From Winogradskyella schleiferi (GTDB lineage Bacteria > Bacteroidota > Bacteroidia > Flavobacteriales > Flavobacteriaceae), in contig NZ_CP053351.1 of NCBI RefSeq assembly GCF_013394655.1, positions 2,448,501 through 2,512,500 on the forward strand: DNA of 64,000 nt, in the 5' to 3' direction. The notes below the pieces were generated by a model. The model saw nothing but the letters and a program-made list of their open reading frames with translations, did not search any database and was not told where the DNA came from. Of this stretch, positions 25,121 to 33,596 are shown in pieces (the stretch's first letter is position 1; the number at the start of each line of letters is the position of its first letter). Position numbers and translations under genes: made by a program.

Positions 25121-26569
25121 TTATAATAATGGTGCCATGAGACGGGCAACCGCTTCAATGAGTTTTGTGCGTTTAGAACGGTTTTGCCAAGATTCTAAAT
25201 TTAGTTGCTCGCAATCTTTTAAGTCTTCATTAAAAAAATCTGTGAGTTGGCTGCTAATTTCTTTATTGTAGATTAAAGCGTTCACTTCAAAATTAATATT
25301 GAAACTTCTATAATCCATATTGGTTGTTCCGACTGTGCTAAAAACTCCATCGACAACCATAGTTTTAGCATGAATAAATCCTTTCGTATAATGATATACC
25401 TCAACGCCTGCTTCTAATAACCTTTCCAAATACGAATTGGTTGCGTATTCCGCAATCCAAGAATCTGACTTTTTGGGCACTATAATTTTAACATCCTTAT
25501 TGCTTCTGGCTATGACTTGAAGCGCTGTTATAATCTCACTATTAGGTATAAAATATGGCGTTGTAATGTACACATGATCATCCGCATTGGTAATGGCAAC
25601 AAATATGGCTTCCATAATATTTGACCAATCGGTATCTGGGCCGCTTGCCGCAATCTGAAGTGGGATGTTTTCTTTACAAGTGTGTTCAGGAAAATATTTT
25701 TTTGTAATGTTTAATTCTGAGCCACTAACAAAATCCCAAGATGTAAAAAACAAAATCTGTAGCGGTTTTACAGCTTCACCAACGATACGAATGTGCGTAT
25801 CTCTCCAATATCTATTATTATTTGAATTGACATAGTCGTCTGAAACATTAATACCTCCAACATAACCTATTTTCCCATCAAGAACCACGATTTTTCGATG
25901 GTCGCGATAATTCATTTTACCTGTTGAATTAGAAAACCAAACAGGCATAAAGGGATACATTTCTATACCACAATCTTTTAACTGACGTTTCATTTTAGAA
26001 GATATTGAACTTCCTACATCATCAATCACTATTCTAATCTCTAAACCTTCCTTTGCTTTTTCAATCAATAGATTAAGCAATTCTGTACCAATTGCATCAT
26101 CGTTGATTATAAAATATTCTAGATGTATATGATGCTTTGCTTCCTTTAGATCCTTGAAGAGCATCTTAAACTTTGCGTCGCCATTTTTGATAAGTTTCAC
26201 ATCATTATTAATAGTCAGTTTTGATTTTTCATTATTATAAAGTAAAGGAATGAGTTTTGATTTTTCTTCAAGAAGATCATCAATTTCTTCAATCTCTTTG
26301 GTGTTGAGTTCTAACTGATCTTGAATTCTTTCTACTACAGATTGGTTTAAAACATGCTTTCTACTAAACAGTTTCGTTTTACGGTATTCCTGTCCAAAAA
26401 GATAATAAACGATTAATCCTAAAAATGGTAAAGCCAACAAGCCAATAATGTAACTTATGGCCTTGGTTGGATTTAGTTTTTTAAGCAGAATTGTAATAAC
26501 CGCAGACAATGCGATCGTATAATTGAGCACAAAAATGATTTGCCAGATATGGTTTCTAACAAATTCCAA
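25121..26569 (-). CDS. cls: Cardiolipin synthase (phospholipase D type)
   Basis: A 482-residue inner-membrane enzyme that joins two phosphatidylglycerols, or PG with a related lipid, to cardiolipin. Two N-terminal membrane spans (about 10-30 and 38-58) are followed by two complete HKD motifs: H224-x-K226-x4-D231 (RDHRKIVVLDG) and H400-x-K402-x4-D407 (IHAKTMVVDG). Length and architecture are normal for ClsA-type enzymes. It lies 3 bases downstream of the transglycosylase gene, probably in one envelope-related transcript. Confidence 0.93.
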   Translation of the reverse strand: MEFVRNHIWQIIFVLNYTIALSAVITILLKKLNPTKAISYIIGLLALPFLGLIVYYLFGQEYRKTKLFSRKHVLNQSVVERIQDQLELNTKEIEEIDDLLEEKSKLIPLLYNNEKSKLTINNDVKLIKNGDAKFKMLFKDLKEAKHHIHLEYFIINDDAIGTELLNLLIEKAKEGLEIRIVIDDVGSSISSKMKRQLKDCGIEMYPFMPVWFSNSTGKMNYRDHRKIVVLDGKIGYVGGINVSDDYVNSNNNRYWRDTHIRIVGEAVKPLQILFFTSWDFVSGSELNITKKYFPEHTCKENIPLQIAASGPDTDWSNIMEAIFVAITNADDHVYITTPYFIPNSEIITALQVIARSNKDVKIIVPKKSDSWIAEYATNSYLERLLEAGVEVYHYTKGFIHAKTMVVDGVFSTVGTTNMDYRSFNINFEVNALIYNKEISSQLTDFFNEDLKDCEQLNLESWQNRSKRTKLIEAVARLMAPLL

Positions 26570-26572
26570 ATA

Positions 26573-27526
26573 TTAAGGTGTAGACGTGTAATATCCTTTT
26601 TCAGGAATATCAATTAAATATGTTTTACGAGTTTTATTATTCAAATGTGGCTCTCTTAACCAAGGATTATGAAGTTTTAAAATTTTATAATTTATTCCGA
26701 AGTGCTTTGCAAACTGGGCAAAATCAGTAACTGCCGTATCTACTTCCACTTTATGGGTTGGTACTGATTTATACAAATGACTTTTATTAAAGTTGAATCC
26801 ATATTTACTCGGATTTGAGAGAATTTCTTTTAACGCTACAATTCTGAATACATAACGGCCAGTTTCCTCTCCTAATAACAAATCGTAATACCCAGTCACA
26901 TCTTGTTCCTTCAATCGTCTAGAAACACCATAGTTCCCAGCGTTGTAAGCTGCTGCTGCTTTAGTCCATGATCCTAAACTTTCCTTGGCTTTTTTTAAAT
27001 AATGACAGGCAACTTCTGTAGCTTTTTCTAAATTATAGCGTTCATCCACATTATCATTGACCTCTAAACCATTTTCTCTTCCCGTAGCAGACATAATTTG
27101 CCAAACACCACTGGCACCTGCTGGTGATTTTGCAGTTTGGATTAATCCACTTTCAATCACCGCTAAATATTTAAAATCATCTGGGACTCCGTTTTTCTTC
27201 AAAATTGGTTCTATAATAGGAAAGTACTTTTGTGCACGTTTGAACATTAACAAGCCATTTGATTGCCAATAGGTATTAACCAACAACTCTCGATCCATAC
27301 GTTCGTAGATATCTGGATTTTCGATCGGAACGGCTTCACCTGCAAAATTCAAATTTTCTGGCATTTCAAGAGCATAAACATTGTAATTATTTACAATCGG
27401 ATCTTCTTTTACTAATAAATTATCTGAAGGTGCTTTTTCGTCTGGTGACTTTTGCATCGCAAAGATAAAAAAGCCTGATATACAGATCACTCCTATTAGC
27501 GCTAAACTATTTTTTATGATTTTCAT
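26573..27526 (-). CDS. Membrane-bound lytic transglycosylase, MltD-like (GH23)
   Basis: A 317-residue exported or membrane-anchored enzyme (hydrophobic segment about 7-23) that cleaves peptidoglycan to 1,6-anhydromuropeptides. The SLT domain spans about 110-225: catalytic Glu is E125 in LAVIESGL, followed by SPAGASGVWQIMSATGRENGL and AAAAYNAGNYGVSRRL. The C-terminal part (about 250-317, ending KTYLIDIPEKGYY) resembles a single LysM-like unit, fewer than in MltD. It sits between a hydrolase gene and cls. Confidence 0.92.
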   Translation of the reverse strand: MKIIKNSLALIGVICISGFFIFAMQKSPDEKAPSDNLLVKEDPIVNNYNVYALEMPENLNFAGEAVPIENPDIYERMDRELLVNTYWQSNGLLMFKRAQKYFPIIEPILKKNGVPDDFKYLAVIESGLIQTAKSPAGASGVWQIMSATGRENGLEVNDNVDERYNLEKATEVACHYLKKAKESLGSWTKAAAAYNAGNYGVSRRLKEQDVTGYYDLLLGEETGRYVFRIVALKEILSNPSKYGFNFNKSHLYKSVPTHKVEVDTAVTDFAQFAKHFGINYKILKLHNPWLREPHLNNKTRKTYLIDIPEKGYYTSTP

Positions 27527-27589
27527 AATTCTATTTTTTAATTCTTTTTCGTTTTATAAATGTAATCAATCTACGGACAAGTTTCAAAT

Positions 27590-28252
27590 TCAACTTTCAA
27601 TAAGTTTTGGTAAATTTTCGTTAAACCATTTGTATTTATTAATGACCATAATGTGTGTTCCGCCTTCGACAACAATACAATTTCCTCCACAGGAATAGGG
27701 GAAAATAGCATCGTTATCTCCATGAATATATATGGCATCTAGATGTGCTTCTTCTTGATCCCAACAAACCACTTGCTTTATGGCCCAATCGAGATAGGTT
27801 TTATCATTTACGGACAGATATTTTTTGTAAAGATCCACACGCTTTTTTATGGTTTCGCCAAAAGCATATTTAGCCAATAAGTCAATGTTGCTTACCAATT
27901 GGGTCGGTAAAATCTTATAAGCTTTGGTTACTTTGAGTAATTTTAACCGTTTTGGTAATTCGTGATGTGATTTTACACTAGAAACCACAAATAGTTTTTT
28001 AAGCTTTAGATACTTACTCATTTCCTGTACCAAAATACCTCCAAACGAAACGCCTAAAAGCACTACATTATCGTGCTCAATAAATTTACACATACGTTGG
28101 GCGTATGCACTAAGTGTTTCTGTTTTATTGGGAATTTGCCACTCTAACCAATGTATCTTATACCTATCTTCTGGTAGCTTGATATTTTCGAATATAGAAG
28201 GATTTGCCGCCATGCCTGGCATCAAATAAACATGAGTCAATTTGGGATTCAT
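27590..28252 (-). CDS. Alpha/beta hydrolase
   Basis: A 220-residue cytosolic protein with the alpha/beta hydrolase core. The nucleophile elbow is G67-V-S69-F-G71 (LLGVSFGGILVQ), an oxyanion-type segment YLMPGMAANPSIF is near the start, and the catalytic His is probably in EGGTHIMVINK near residue 200, with an acid in IHGDNDAIF near 180. The substrate is not evident. It begins a minus-strand run with the transglycosylase (63-base gap) and cls. Confidence 0.82.
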   Translation of the reverse strand: MNPKLTHVYLMPGMAANPSIFENIKLPEDRYKIHWLEWQIPNKTETLSAYAQRMCKFIEHDNVVLLGVSFGGILVQEMSKYLKLKKLFVVSSVKSHHELPKRLKLLKVTKAYKILPTQLVSNIDLLAKYAFGETIKKRVDLYKKYLSVNDKTYLDWAIKQVVCWDQEEAHLDAIYIHGDNDAIFPYSCGGNCIVVEGGTHIMVINKYKWFNENLPKLIES

Positions 28253-28341
28253 AGGTCTTAAAACATTTTACTCGGGACGCCTTAAAGATTTACAATTTAA
28301 GGTTTTAACAACAATAACCTAATTTTTTGGTTGATTTTTTG

Positions 28342-28349
28342 TACCTTTG
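28342..28349 (+). promoter_or_regulatory. Candidate -7 element TACCTTTG
   Basis: TACCTTTG matches TAnnTTTG, about 66 bases upstream of the small acetyltransferase gene. The T-rich region before it lacks an ideally placed TTG. Confidence 0.45.
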
Positions 28350-28415
28350 CCCAGCAAAACTATATAAATTTATAGTATCTACGCTACCAACCGCTGAATT
28401 TAATAAAGAGAAATT

Positions 28416-28712
28416 ATGACAGAAACTGCTGAACTGATTGACAATGATTTTCTTCGTCAATTTGAATTAAAGGTTGAAAACGACATGGCTATTATTGAAT
28501 ATTCCTTACAGGAACGTAAGATATTCTTAACAAAGATGATTATTCCTGATGCCATTAGAACAGACGAATTTGAATTGGATTTTATTGATTTGGTATTCTC
28601 AAACATTAAGGAACGAAACATTAGTGTGGTACCAACAAGCCCTGAAATCGCAAAATTTGTAAGACGAAACAGAAAATATAAACGGATGTTACCCGTTGGT
28701 ATTCGTATATAA
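28416..28712 (+). CDS. Small GNAT-like N-acetyltransferase (YjdJ type)
   Basis: A 98-residue protein of the short GNAT-like group that keeps only the acetyl-CoA-binding half of the fold. The pattern FELKVENDMAIIEYSLQERKIFLTKMIIPDAIR, then LVFSNIKERNISVVPTSPEIAKFVRRNRKYKRML, matches this family. The substrate is unknown. A single gene with a -7 element upstream and a strong terminator downstream. Confidence 0.82.
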   Translation: MTETAELIDNDFLRQFELKVENDMAIIEYSLQERKIFLTKMIIPDAIRTDEFELDFIDLVFSNIKERNISVVPTSPEIAKFVRRNRKYKRMLPVGIRI

Positions 28713-28717
28713 TTTAA

Positions 28718-28771
28718 GACGTTAGATAGACGTTAGACGTTAGACGTTAGACGTTAGACGTTAGACGTTAG
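28718..28771. repeat. Heptamer tandem repeat (GACGTTA)7
   Basis: One GACGTTA copy (28718-28724), a 4-base interruption, then six perfect tandem copies (28729-28770). It lies between the GNAT stop codon and its terminator, so it is transcribed in the 3' untranslated part. No coding role is evident. Confidence 0.95.
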
Positions 28772-28777
28772 AAATAT

Positions 28778-28816
28778 AAAAAAATCCGATGCTTTGATGA
28801 AGTTTCGGATTTTTTT
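28778..28816. terminator. Bidirectional intrinsic terminator
   Basis: AAAAAAATCCGA (28778-28789) pairs perfectly with TCGGATTTTTTT (28805-28816) around a 15-nt loop. It serves the convergent GNAT and lipocalin-like genes. Confidence 0.85.
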
Positions 28817-28835
28817 GTTTTTTTTAGGATCAGAC

Positions 28836-29384
28836 TTACAATTTAGTAAATACCAATGTTAAATCTTGTTCAACAATAACATCAAAACCAACATTTTCTT
28901 CAATATACAACCCTTCTTCCAATACAAACGATAAAGTGTTACCATTTAAAGTTGCCAATAAAATAACCTCGTAGATTGTGCCATCTTCTTCATATGTTGT
29001 AGTAATAGTAACGGTATTCCCATTTACTGAATAACTCGCAGGACTATTACTTACTTCATCTTGGCACTCTATTGTATAGACATAATCTGAGGTAGATCCC
29101 GCTACTAATTCGGCATATATATCAGCATAAGAGGTAGTCATATATGTTGCTACGTTGTTATTAAAAACAATGGTTTCATTATTGTAACAATTCATTTCTT
29201 CTAATAAATTGGTGCTCGCAGTACCGTCATTATTTAAATCATAGGAAGACCCTGAAACATTCCAAGCTGTAAGTTTCCAAGCACCTTCAATATTACTAGA
29301 CGTGTTATCATCATCGTCACTTGAGCATGCTGTTGTTAAAGATAAACTTGTTAAAACAAATAAACCTAAGATAAATTTTTTCAT
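28836..29384 (-). CDS. Lipocalin-like lipoprotein
   Basis: A 182-residue lipoprotein: signal peptide with lipobox TTAC (Cys 20), an acidic SSDDDDN linker that resembles Bacteroidota surface-export signals, and a beta-rich domain starting IEGAWKLTAW, the usual opening of lipocalin-like proteins of this phylum. Later strands (ASYSVNGNTVTITTTYE, LLATLNGNTLSFVLEE, DLTLVFTKL) fit that fold. Ligand unknown. Monocistronic, between a terminator and mtaB. Confidence 0.82.
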   Translation of the reverse strand: MKKFILGLFVLTSLSLTTACSSDDDDNTSSNIEGAWKLTAWNVSGSSYDLNNDGTASTNLLEEMNCYNNETIVFNNNVATYMTTSYADIYAELVAGSTSDYVYTIECQDEVSNSPASYSVNGNTVTITTTYEEDGTIYEVILLATLNGNTLSFVLEEGLYIEENVGFDVIVEQDLTLVFTKL

Positions 29385-29448
29385 AATTAATTTGAATTTT
29401 TTTAATTTGGCTGTAAATATAGGACTAGAATCAAACTACGCAAATATA

Positions 29449-30780
29449 TTATTCTACCAGTTCATTTATAAACTCTAACCTTACTAAACCATCGTCATCT
29501 ATGTTAGTGAGAATCACATTATGAAGTGTATTTACCAAATCCGGATTCCATGGTGCTTTAACCTTAACGTAGTTCTCCGTAAAACCATGAATGTAACCTT
29601 CTTTATTTTCGCCTTCAAACAATACAGTTCTTTCCGTGTTTAATTGCTTTTCATAAAACGCACGTCGCTTTTTAGCCGATAATCCTCTTAGCATTTTACT
29701 GCGTTTTGCCCTAACATTTTTATAAACGGCACCTTCCATTTCTGCTGCTTCTGTATTGTCGCGTTCAGAATATTGGAACACATGTAAATAAGAAATATCC
29801 AATGTATTCAAAAAATTGTAAGTTTCTAAAAAAAGTTCATCCGTTTCTCCAGGAAAGCCAACTATGACATCCACTCCAATACAAGCGTGAGGCATAACTT
29901 CTTTTATTTTTGAAACTCTATCGACATATAATTCCTTCATATAGCGACGTTTCATCTTTTTTAAGATGTCATTGCTTCCGCTTTGCAACGGAACATGAAA
30001 ATGTGGTACAAATGCTCTAGATTTTGAGACTAAATCTATGGTTTCGTTTTTTAATAAATTGGGCTCAATGGATGAAATTCTTAGTCGTTCAATACCTTCC
30101 ACTTTATCGAGTTCAGTAACTAAATCTAAAAAAGTATGTTCGTGTTTTTTATTCCCGAATTCACCTTTTCCGTAATCGCCAATGTTCACTCCAGTTAATA
30201 CAATTTCCTTAATATTTTGTTCTGAAATTTCTCTGGCATTCGCAAGAACATTAGCCATAGTATCACTACGGGAAATACCTCTAGCCAACGGAATGGTGCA
30301 ATACGTACATTTATAATCGCAACCATCTTGAACCTTTAAAAATGCTCTGGTTCTGTCACCAATGGAATAACTGCCGACATAGAAATCGGCTTCTTCAATT
30401 TCGCAAGAATGCACTTCTCCGAAGTCGTTTTTAGTCAAATCATTTAAATAATCCGTGATTTTGAATTTCTCCGTTGCTCCCAAAACCAAATCCACGCCAT
30501 TCACATCTGCTAATTCTTCAGGTTTTAATTGGGCATAACATCCAATGGCTGCCACAAATGCTTCAGGATTATTTTTTTGAGCTTGTTTTACAATAGACTT
30601 AAATCGTTTATCCGCATTTTCGGTTACAGAACAGGTATTAATCACATAAATATCCGCCTTCTCCTTAAAATCCACACGATCAAAACCTTCATCTGTAAAA
30701 CCTCTGGCAATTGTTGAAGTTTCAGAAAAATTAAGTTTACAACCTAGTGTATAAAATGCGACTTTTTTTGTTGGATTCAT
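29449..30780 (-). CDS. mtaB: tRNA (N6-threonylcarbamoyladenosine37-C2)-methylthiotransferase MtaB
   Basis: A 443-residue radical-SAM enzyme that adds the methylthio group to t6A37 of ANN-decoding tRNAs. Three Cys of the N-terminal UPF0004 cluster are C14 (TLGCKLN), C50 (NTCSV) and C81 (IGCYAQ). The radical-SAM cluster is C154-x3-C158-x2-C161 (DGCDYKCTYCTIP). A TRAM domain occupies about 375-440. The CKLN form of the first motif favours MtaB over MiaB. It is divergent from the peptide-binding lipoprotein with a short gap. Confidence 0.92.
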   Translation of the reverse strand: MNPTKKVAFYTLGCKLNFSETSTIARGFTDEGFDRVDFKEKADIYVINTCSVTENADKRFKSIVKQAQKNNPEAFVAAIGCYAQLKPEELADVNGVDLVLGATEKFKITDYLNDLTKNDFGEVHSCEIEEADFYVGSYSIGDRTRAFLKVQDGCDYKCTYCTIPLARGISRSDTMANVLANAREISEQNIKEIVLTGVNIGDYGKGEFGNKKHEHTFLDLVTELDKVEGIERLRISSIEPNLLKNETIDLVSKSRAFVPHFHVPLQSGSNDILKKMKRRYMKELYVDRVSKIKEVMPHACIGVDVIVGFPGETDELFLETYNFLNTLDISYLHVFQYSERDNTEAAEMEGAVYKNVRAKRSKMLRGLSAKKRRAFYEKQLNTERTVLFEGENKEGYIHGFTENYVKVKAPWNPDLVNTLHNVILTNIDDDGLVRLEFINELVE

Positions 30781-30825
30781 TCTTGTACTTTTACCAAGTT
30801 GGCAAATTTACAACATATAAGTTAT

Positions 30826-32463
30826 ATGCTAAAACTCACACCGTTCTCATTCAATAGATTTCTTTTTGGTACATTATTTTTGATGATATGTTCTTGTACG
30901 TCTATAGATAACATTCAAAACCATGATCTCGTTTTTAGATATAACGAACACAAAAACATCGGCTCACTCGATCCCGCATTCTCAAAAGACTTGGCTGATA
31001 TTTGGGGAACACACCAGTTATTTAACGGGTTGGTGCAGATGGACGACGCATTAAACGTTAAGCCGTGTATTGCCAAAAATTGGACGATAACCGATAGTGC
31101 AAAGACCTACACGTTCAACTTGAGAAAAGATGTTCTATTCCATAAACATGAATTGTTCGGACGAGATTCCACAAGAAAAACAACTGCTTCAGATTTTGAA
31201 TATAGTTTCAACCGATTGAGAGACAGATTCATTGCATCTCCTGGAAGTTGGGTTCTAAATAAGGTGGACGATTTTTCAGCCCTCAATGATTCAACATTTC
31301 AAATTAAATTAAAACAGCCATTTCCTGCGTTTTTGGGTTTACTGACTATGAAATATTGTTCTGTTGTCCCAAAAGAGATTGTAGAACATTATGGCTCAGA
31401 TTTTAGGTCGAACCCAATCGGAACGGGACCATTTAAATTCAAGCGTTGGGAAGAAAATTTGAAATTGGTCTTTAGACGCAATAATCATTATTTTGAAACC
31501 GATTCAATAGGGCAACCACTGCCCTATCTTGAAGCTATTTCCATTACATTTTTACCAGACAAACAGAGTGAGTTTCTCCAGTTTGCACAAGGTAATATAG
31601 ATTTCGTATCGGGTTTAGATGGCTCTTATAAGGATGAAATTTTAACGGCTGAAGGAGAATTGAGAGCGAGCTATGCCCATGATGTAAAAATGATTCGTGG
31701 CCCCTATCTCAACACAGAATATTTGGCGTTTTTTATGGAAACTGAAGTCAACACCATTCAATCCGGAAAATTAAGGAAAGCGATTAACGTTGGTTTCGAT
31801 AGAAGCAAAATGATGACGTATCTGAGAAACGGCATCGGAATTCCTGCCAATGGAGGTTTTATTCCAAAGGGATTGCCAGGTTTTGATGCTTCCATAGGTT
31901 TTACTTATCAACCCGAATTAGCTAAACAATTAGTATCCGAATTTAAATCTGAAACAGGAATACAAAACCCTGAAATTACCTTAACTACTACAAGCAATTA
32001 TTTGAGTTTTTGTGAATTTATTCAGCGCGAGCTTCAAAAAACAGGTTTAAACGTGAATGTCGATGTGATACCTGCTTCAAGTTTAAAAGATGCCAAAGCG
32101 AATGGCCAGCTCGATTTTTTTAGAGCGAGTTGGATTGCAGATTATCCTGATGCTGAAAATTATTTGTCATTATATTACAGCAATAATTTTGCACCAAACG
32201 GCCCAAATTATACACATTTCAAAAGCGAAGCATTCGACAAAATGTATGAAGCATCATATTTAGAAACTGATCCAGAATTGAGAGCGCAACTTTATACCAA
32301 AATGGATTCCTTGATTATGGACGTGGCTCCTATTGTACCCTTATTTTATGATGAAGTTGTTAGGTTTACGAGAAAGAATGTGCAAGGCTTAGGGATCAAT
32401 GCCACTAATTTATTGGAATTGAAATCTGTAAGAAAGTCATTTAATATGACGGAAGTTGAATGA
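30826..32463 (+). CDS. Peptide/oligopeptide ABC transporter substrate-binding lipoprotein (SBP family 5)
   Basis: A 545-residue extracytoplasmic solute-binding protein. From the ATG the N-terminus is a lipoprotein signal ending MICSC (Cys near 24). The family pattern follows: NIGSLDPAFSKDLADIWGTHQLFNGLVQMD, then DFEYSFNRLRD, NPIGTGPFKFKRWEENLKLVFRRN, and ARASWIADYPDAENYLSLYYS. A longer reading frame begins at TTG 30799 but would bury the signal peptide, so ATG 30826 is chosen. No transporter permease genes are adjacent; it must work with one encoded elsewhere. Confidence 0.88.
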   Translation: MLKLTPFSFNRFLFGTLFLMICSCTSIDNIQNHDLVFRYNEHKNIGSLDPAFSKDLADIWGTHQLFNGLVQMDDALNVKPCIAKNWTITDSAKTYTFNLRKDVLFHKHELFGRDSTRKTTASDFEYSFNRLRDRFIASPGSWVLNKVDDFSALNDSTFQIKLKQPFPAFLGLLTMKYCSVVPKEIVEHYGSDFRSNPIGTGPFKFKRWEENLKLVFRRNNHYFETDSIGQPLPYLEAISITFLPDKQSEFLQFAQGNIDFVSGLDGSYKDEILTAEGELRASYAHDVKMIRGPYLNTEYLAFFMETEVNTIQSGKLRKAINVGFDRSKMMTYLRNGIGIPANGGFIPKGLPGFDASIGFTYQPELAKQLVSEFKSETGIQNPEITLTTTSNYLSFCEFIQRELQKTGLNVNVDVIPASSLKDAKANGQLDFFRASWIADYPDAENYLSLYYSNNFAPNGPNYTHFKSEAFDKMYEASYLETDPELRAQLYTKMDSLIMDVAPIVPLFYDEVVRFTRKNVQGLGINATNLLELKSVRKSFNMTEVE

Positions 32464-32599
32464 CAGAAGACGGAAGAGCTAAAAGTTTTAGCACAAAGTT
32501 CCACAAAAAAGGCATAAAGCTTCACAAAGAAATAAAGAATTCGCTTAACAAATAAGTTCTATTATGTTATGGTTAAGTCGCGATGTGTCCCTAAAATAA
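32464..32599. other. Intergenic region with CACAAAG-type words
   Basis: Between convergent genes. Contains degenerate words AGCACAAAGTTCCACAAA and AGCTTCACAAAGAAATAAAG (about 32490-32540), similar in style to words at 3.25 kb and 63.3 kb. No terminator stem was recognised. Confidence 0.4.
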
Positions 32600-33511
32600 T
32601 TATTTACCAGAAAATCCCGAGAAATAATACAAATCGTCACCACCTTCTCCTCTTAATCGCCTTGAAGATAAGTAGCCTGTTGTTAAATCATCATTCAAAA
32701 AAAATGAAAAGTCATCTCCACGATCGTTAATTGGTGCATCTAATGAGACTGGTTTTTGGTCCTCATCATTGGATTCCAAATCGTAACTGTAAATATCTAT
32801 ACCTCCTTTTCCACCGCGTCTATCGGAAGAGAAATAAAGCTTGTTATCTGCACTTACAAATGGAAATATCTCGGTTCGAGAGGAGTTAATCTTTTCGCTT
32901 AATTTAGTAACTTCACCATAGGTTTTATGGTCAGAAACCGATACTTTATATAAATCTGATTTTCCTTTTGTGCCTTTTACATCGGCAATAAAATAGAGCG
33001 TAGAGCCATCAGGGCTTAACGCAGGATGTGCAAAATTATGGTCAGGATCGCAAAATGGCAATGTTGTAAAATTAGTCCAACCTATGCCTTCTTCATATTC
33101 GGCACGCTGGATCAATAGGTTGAACGTATTCTTATCTTGTAATTTATTCTCTCCTTTTTCCGTATGGTTAGATGTAAAATACATATATTTCCCATCTTTA
33201 GAATAAGTGGCTACCGACATATTAGACATGCCAACCTCTGGTCTTTTTAGAAGCTCAACATTTTTAATTTCACCATCCTCATCTATAGTACCTTCATAAA
33301 TACCAAAAAGTTGTTGAGAAAATTTGTCTAAAATAGCACGACCTCTTTTGGTCACTAAGTTAGAACTCAAAAGGACTTTATCATTTACAACTCTTGCAGC
33401 AAAATGATCAAGTTTATTATTGATTTTAAGATTTTTAATCTCAACCTCTTGCGAAAATCCAAGGCTTATAAAAAATAAAAAAAGTAGGGTAAATTTGGGT
33501 AATGGTTTCAT
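32600..33511 (-). CDS. PD40/WD40-like beta-propeller protein, secreted
   Basis: A 303-residue exported protein: signal peptide MKPLPKFTLLFLFFISLGFSQ, then repeated PD40-type blades (YSKDGKYMYFTSN, LSPDGSTLYFIADVKGTKGKSDLYKVS, VSADNKLYFSSDRRGGKGGIDIYSY, GYLSSRRLRGEGGDDLYYFSG). Such propellers often precede OmpA-like domains in this phylum, but none is present. The longer frame from TTG 33544 reads through a duplicated fragment of the GlmU-like gene and is rejected. The ATG lies one base after the relic stop codon of that fragment, suggesting an ancestral tight operon with a GlmU-like gene. Confidence 0.82.
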   Translation of the reverse strand: MKPLPKFTLLFLFFISLGFSQEVEIKNLKINNKLDHFAARVVNDKVLLSSNLVTKRGRAILDKFSQQLFGIYEGTIDEDGEIKNVELLKRPEVGMSNMSVATYSKDGKYMYFTSNHTEKGENKLQDKNTFNLLIQRAEYEEGIGWTNFTTLPFCDPDHNFAHPALSPDGSTLYFIADVKGTKGKSDLYKVSVSDHKTYGEVTKLSEKINSSRTEIFPFVSADNKLYFSSDRRGGKGGIDIYSYDLESNDEDQKPVSLDAPINDRGDDFSFFLNDDLTTGYLSSRRLRGEGGDDLYYFSGFSGK

Positions 33512-33512
33512 G

Positions 33513-33568
33513 TTATTCTCTTCTATATTGTTTTGTTTCTTCAAATATGTGTTCTAAAATGGCCTTGT
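33513..33568 (-). pseudogene. Relic copy of the GlmU-like gene 3' end (left direct repeat)
   Basis: These 56 bases match 40132-40187 at 53 positions, with a 42-base identical core at 33521-33562. Read on the minus strand they encode KAILEHIFEETKQYRRE plus a stop, against KSILEHIFEETKQYRKD plus a stop in the intact gene: 14 of 17 residues identical and the three changes conservative. Upstream the frame soon reaches a stop. This is a displaced 3' end of a slightly diverged allele, sitting one base before the PD40 start codon. Confidence 0.85.
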
Positions 33569-33596
33569 AGAAGTGGTTTTAAAATTTTTATGTTTT

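Noticed and set aside
28718..28771. CRISPR-like array
   Set aside because: The unit is 7 bases with no spacers and no cas genes; it is a simple tandem repeat.
33512..33544. Extended N-terminus of the PD40 protein from a TTG codon
   Set aside because: The extra codons are the duplicated GlmU-like fragment read in another frame; the signal peptide starts at the ATG at 33511.
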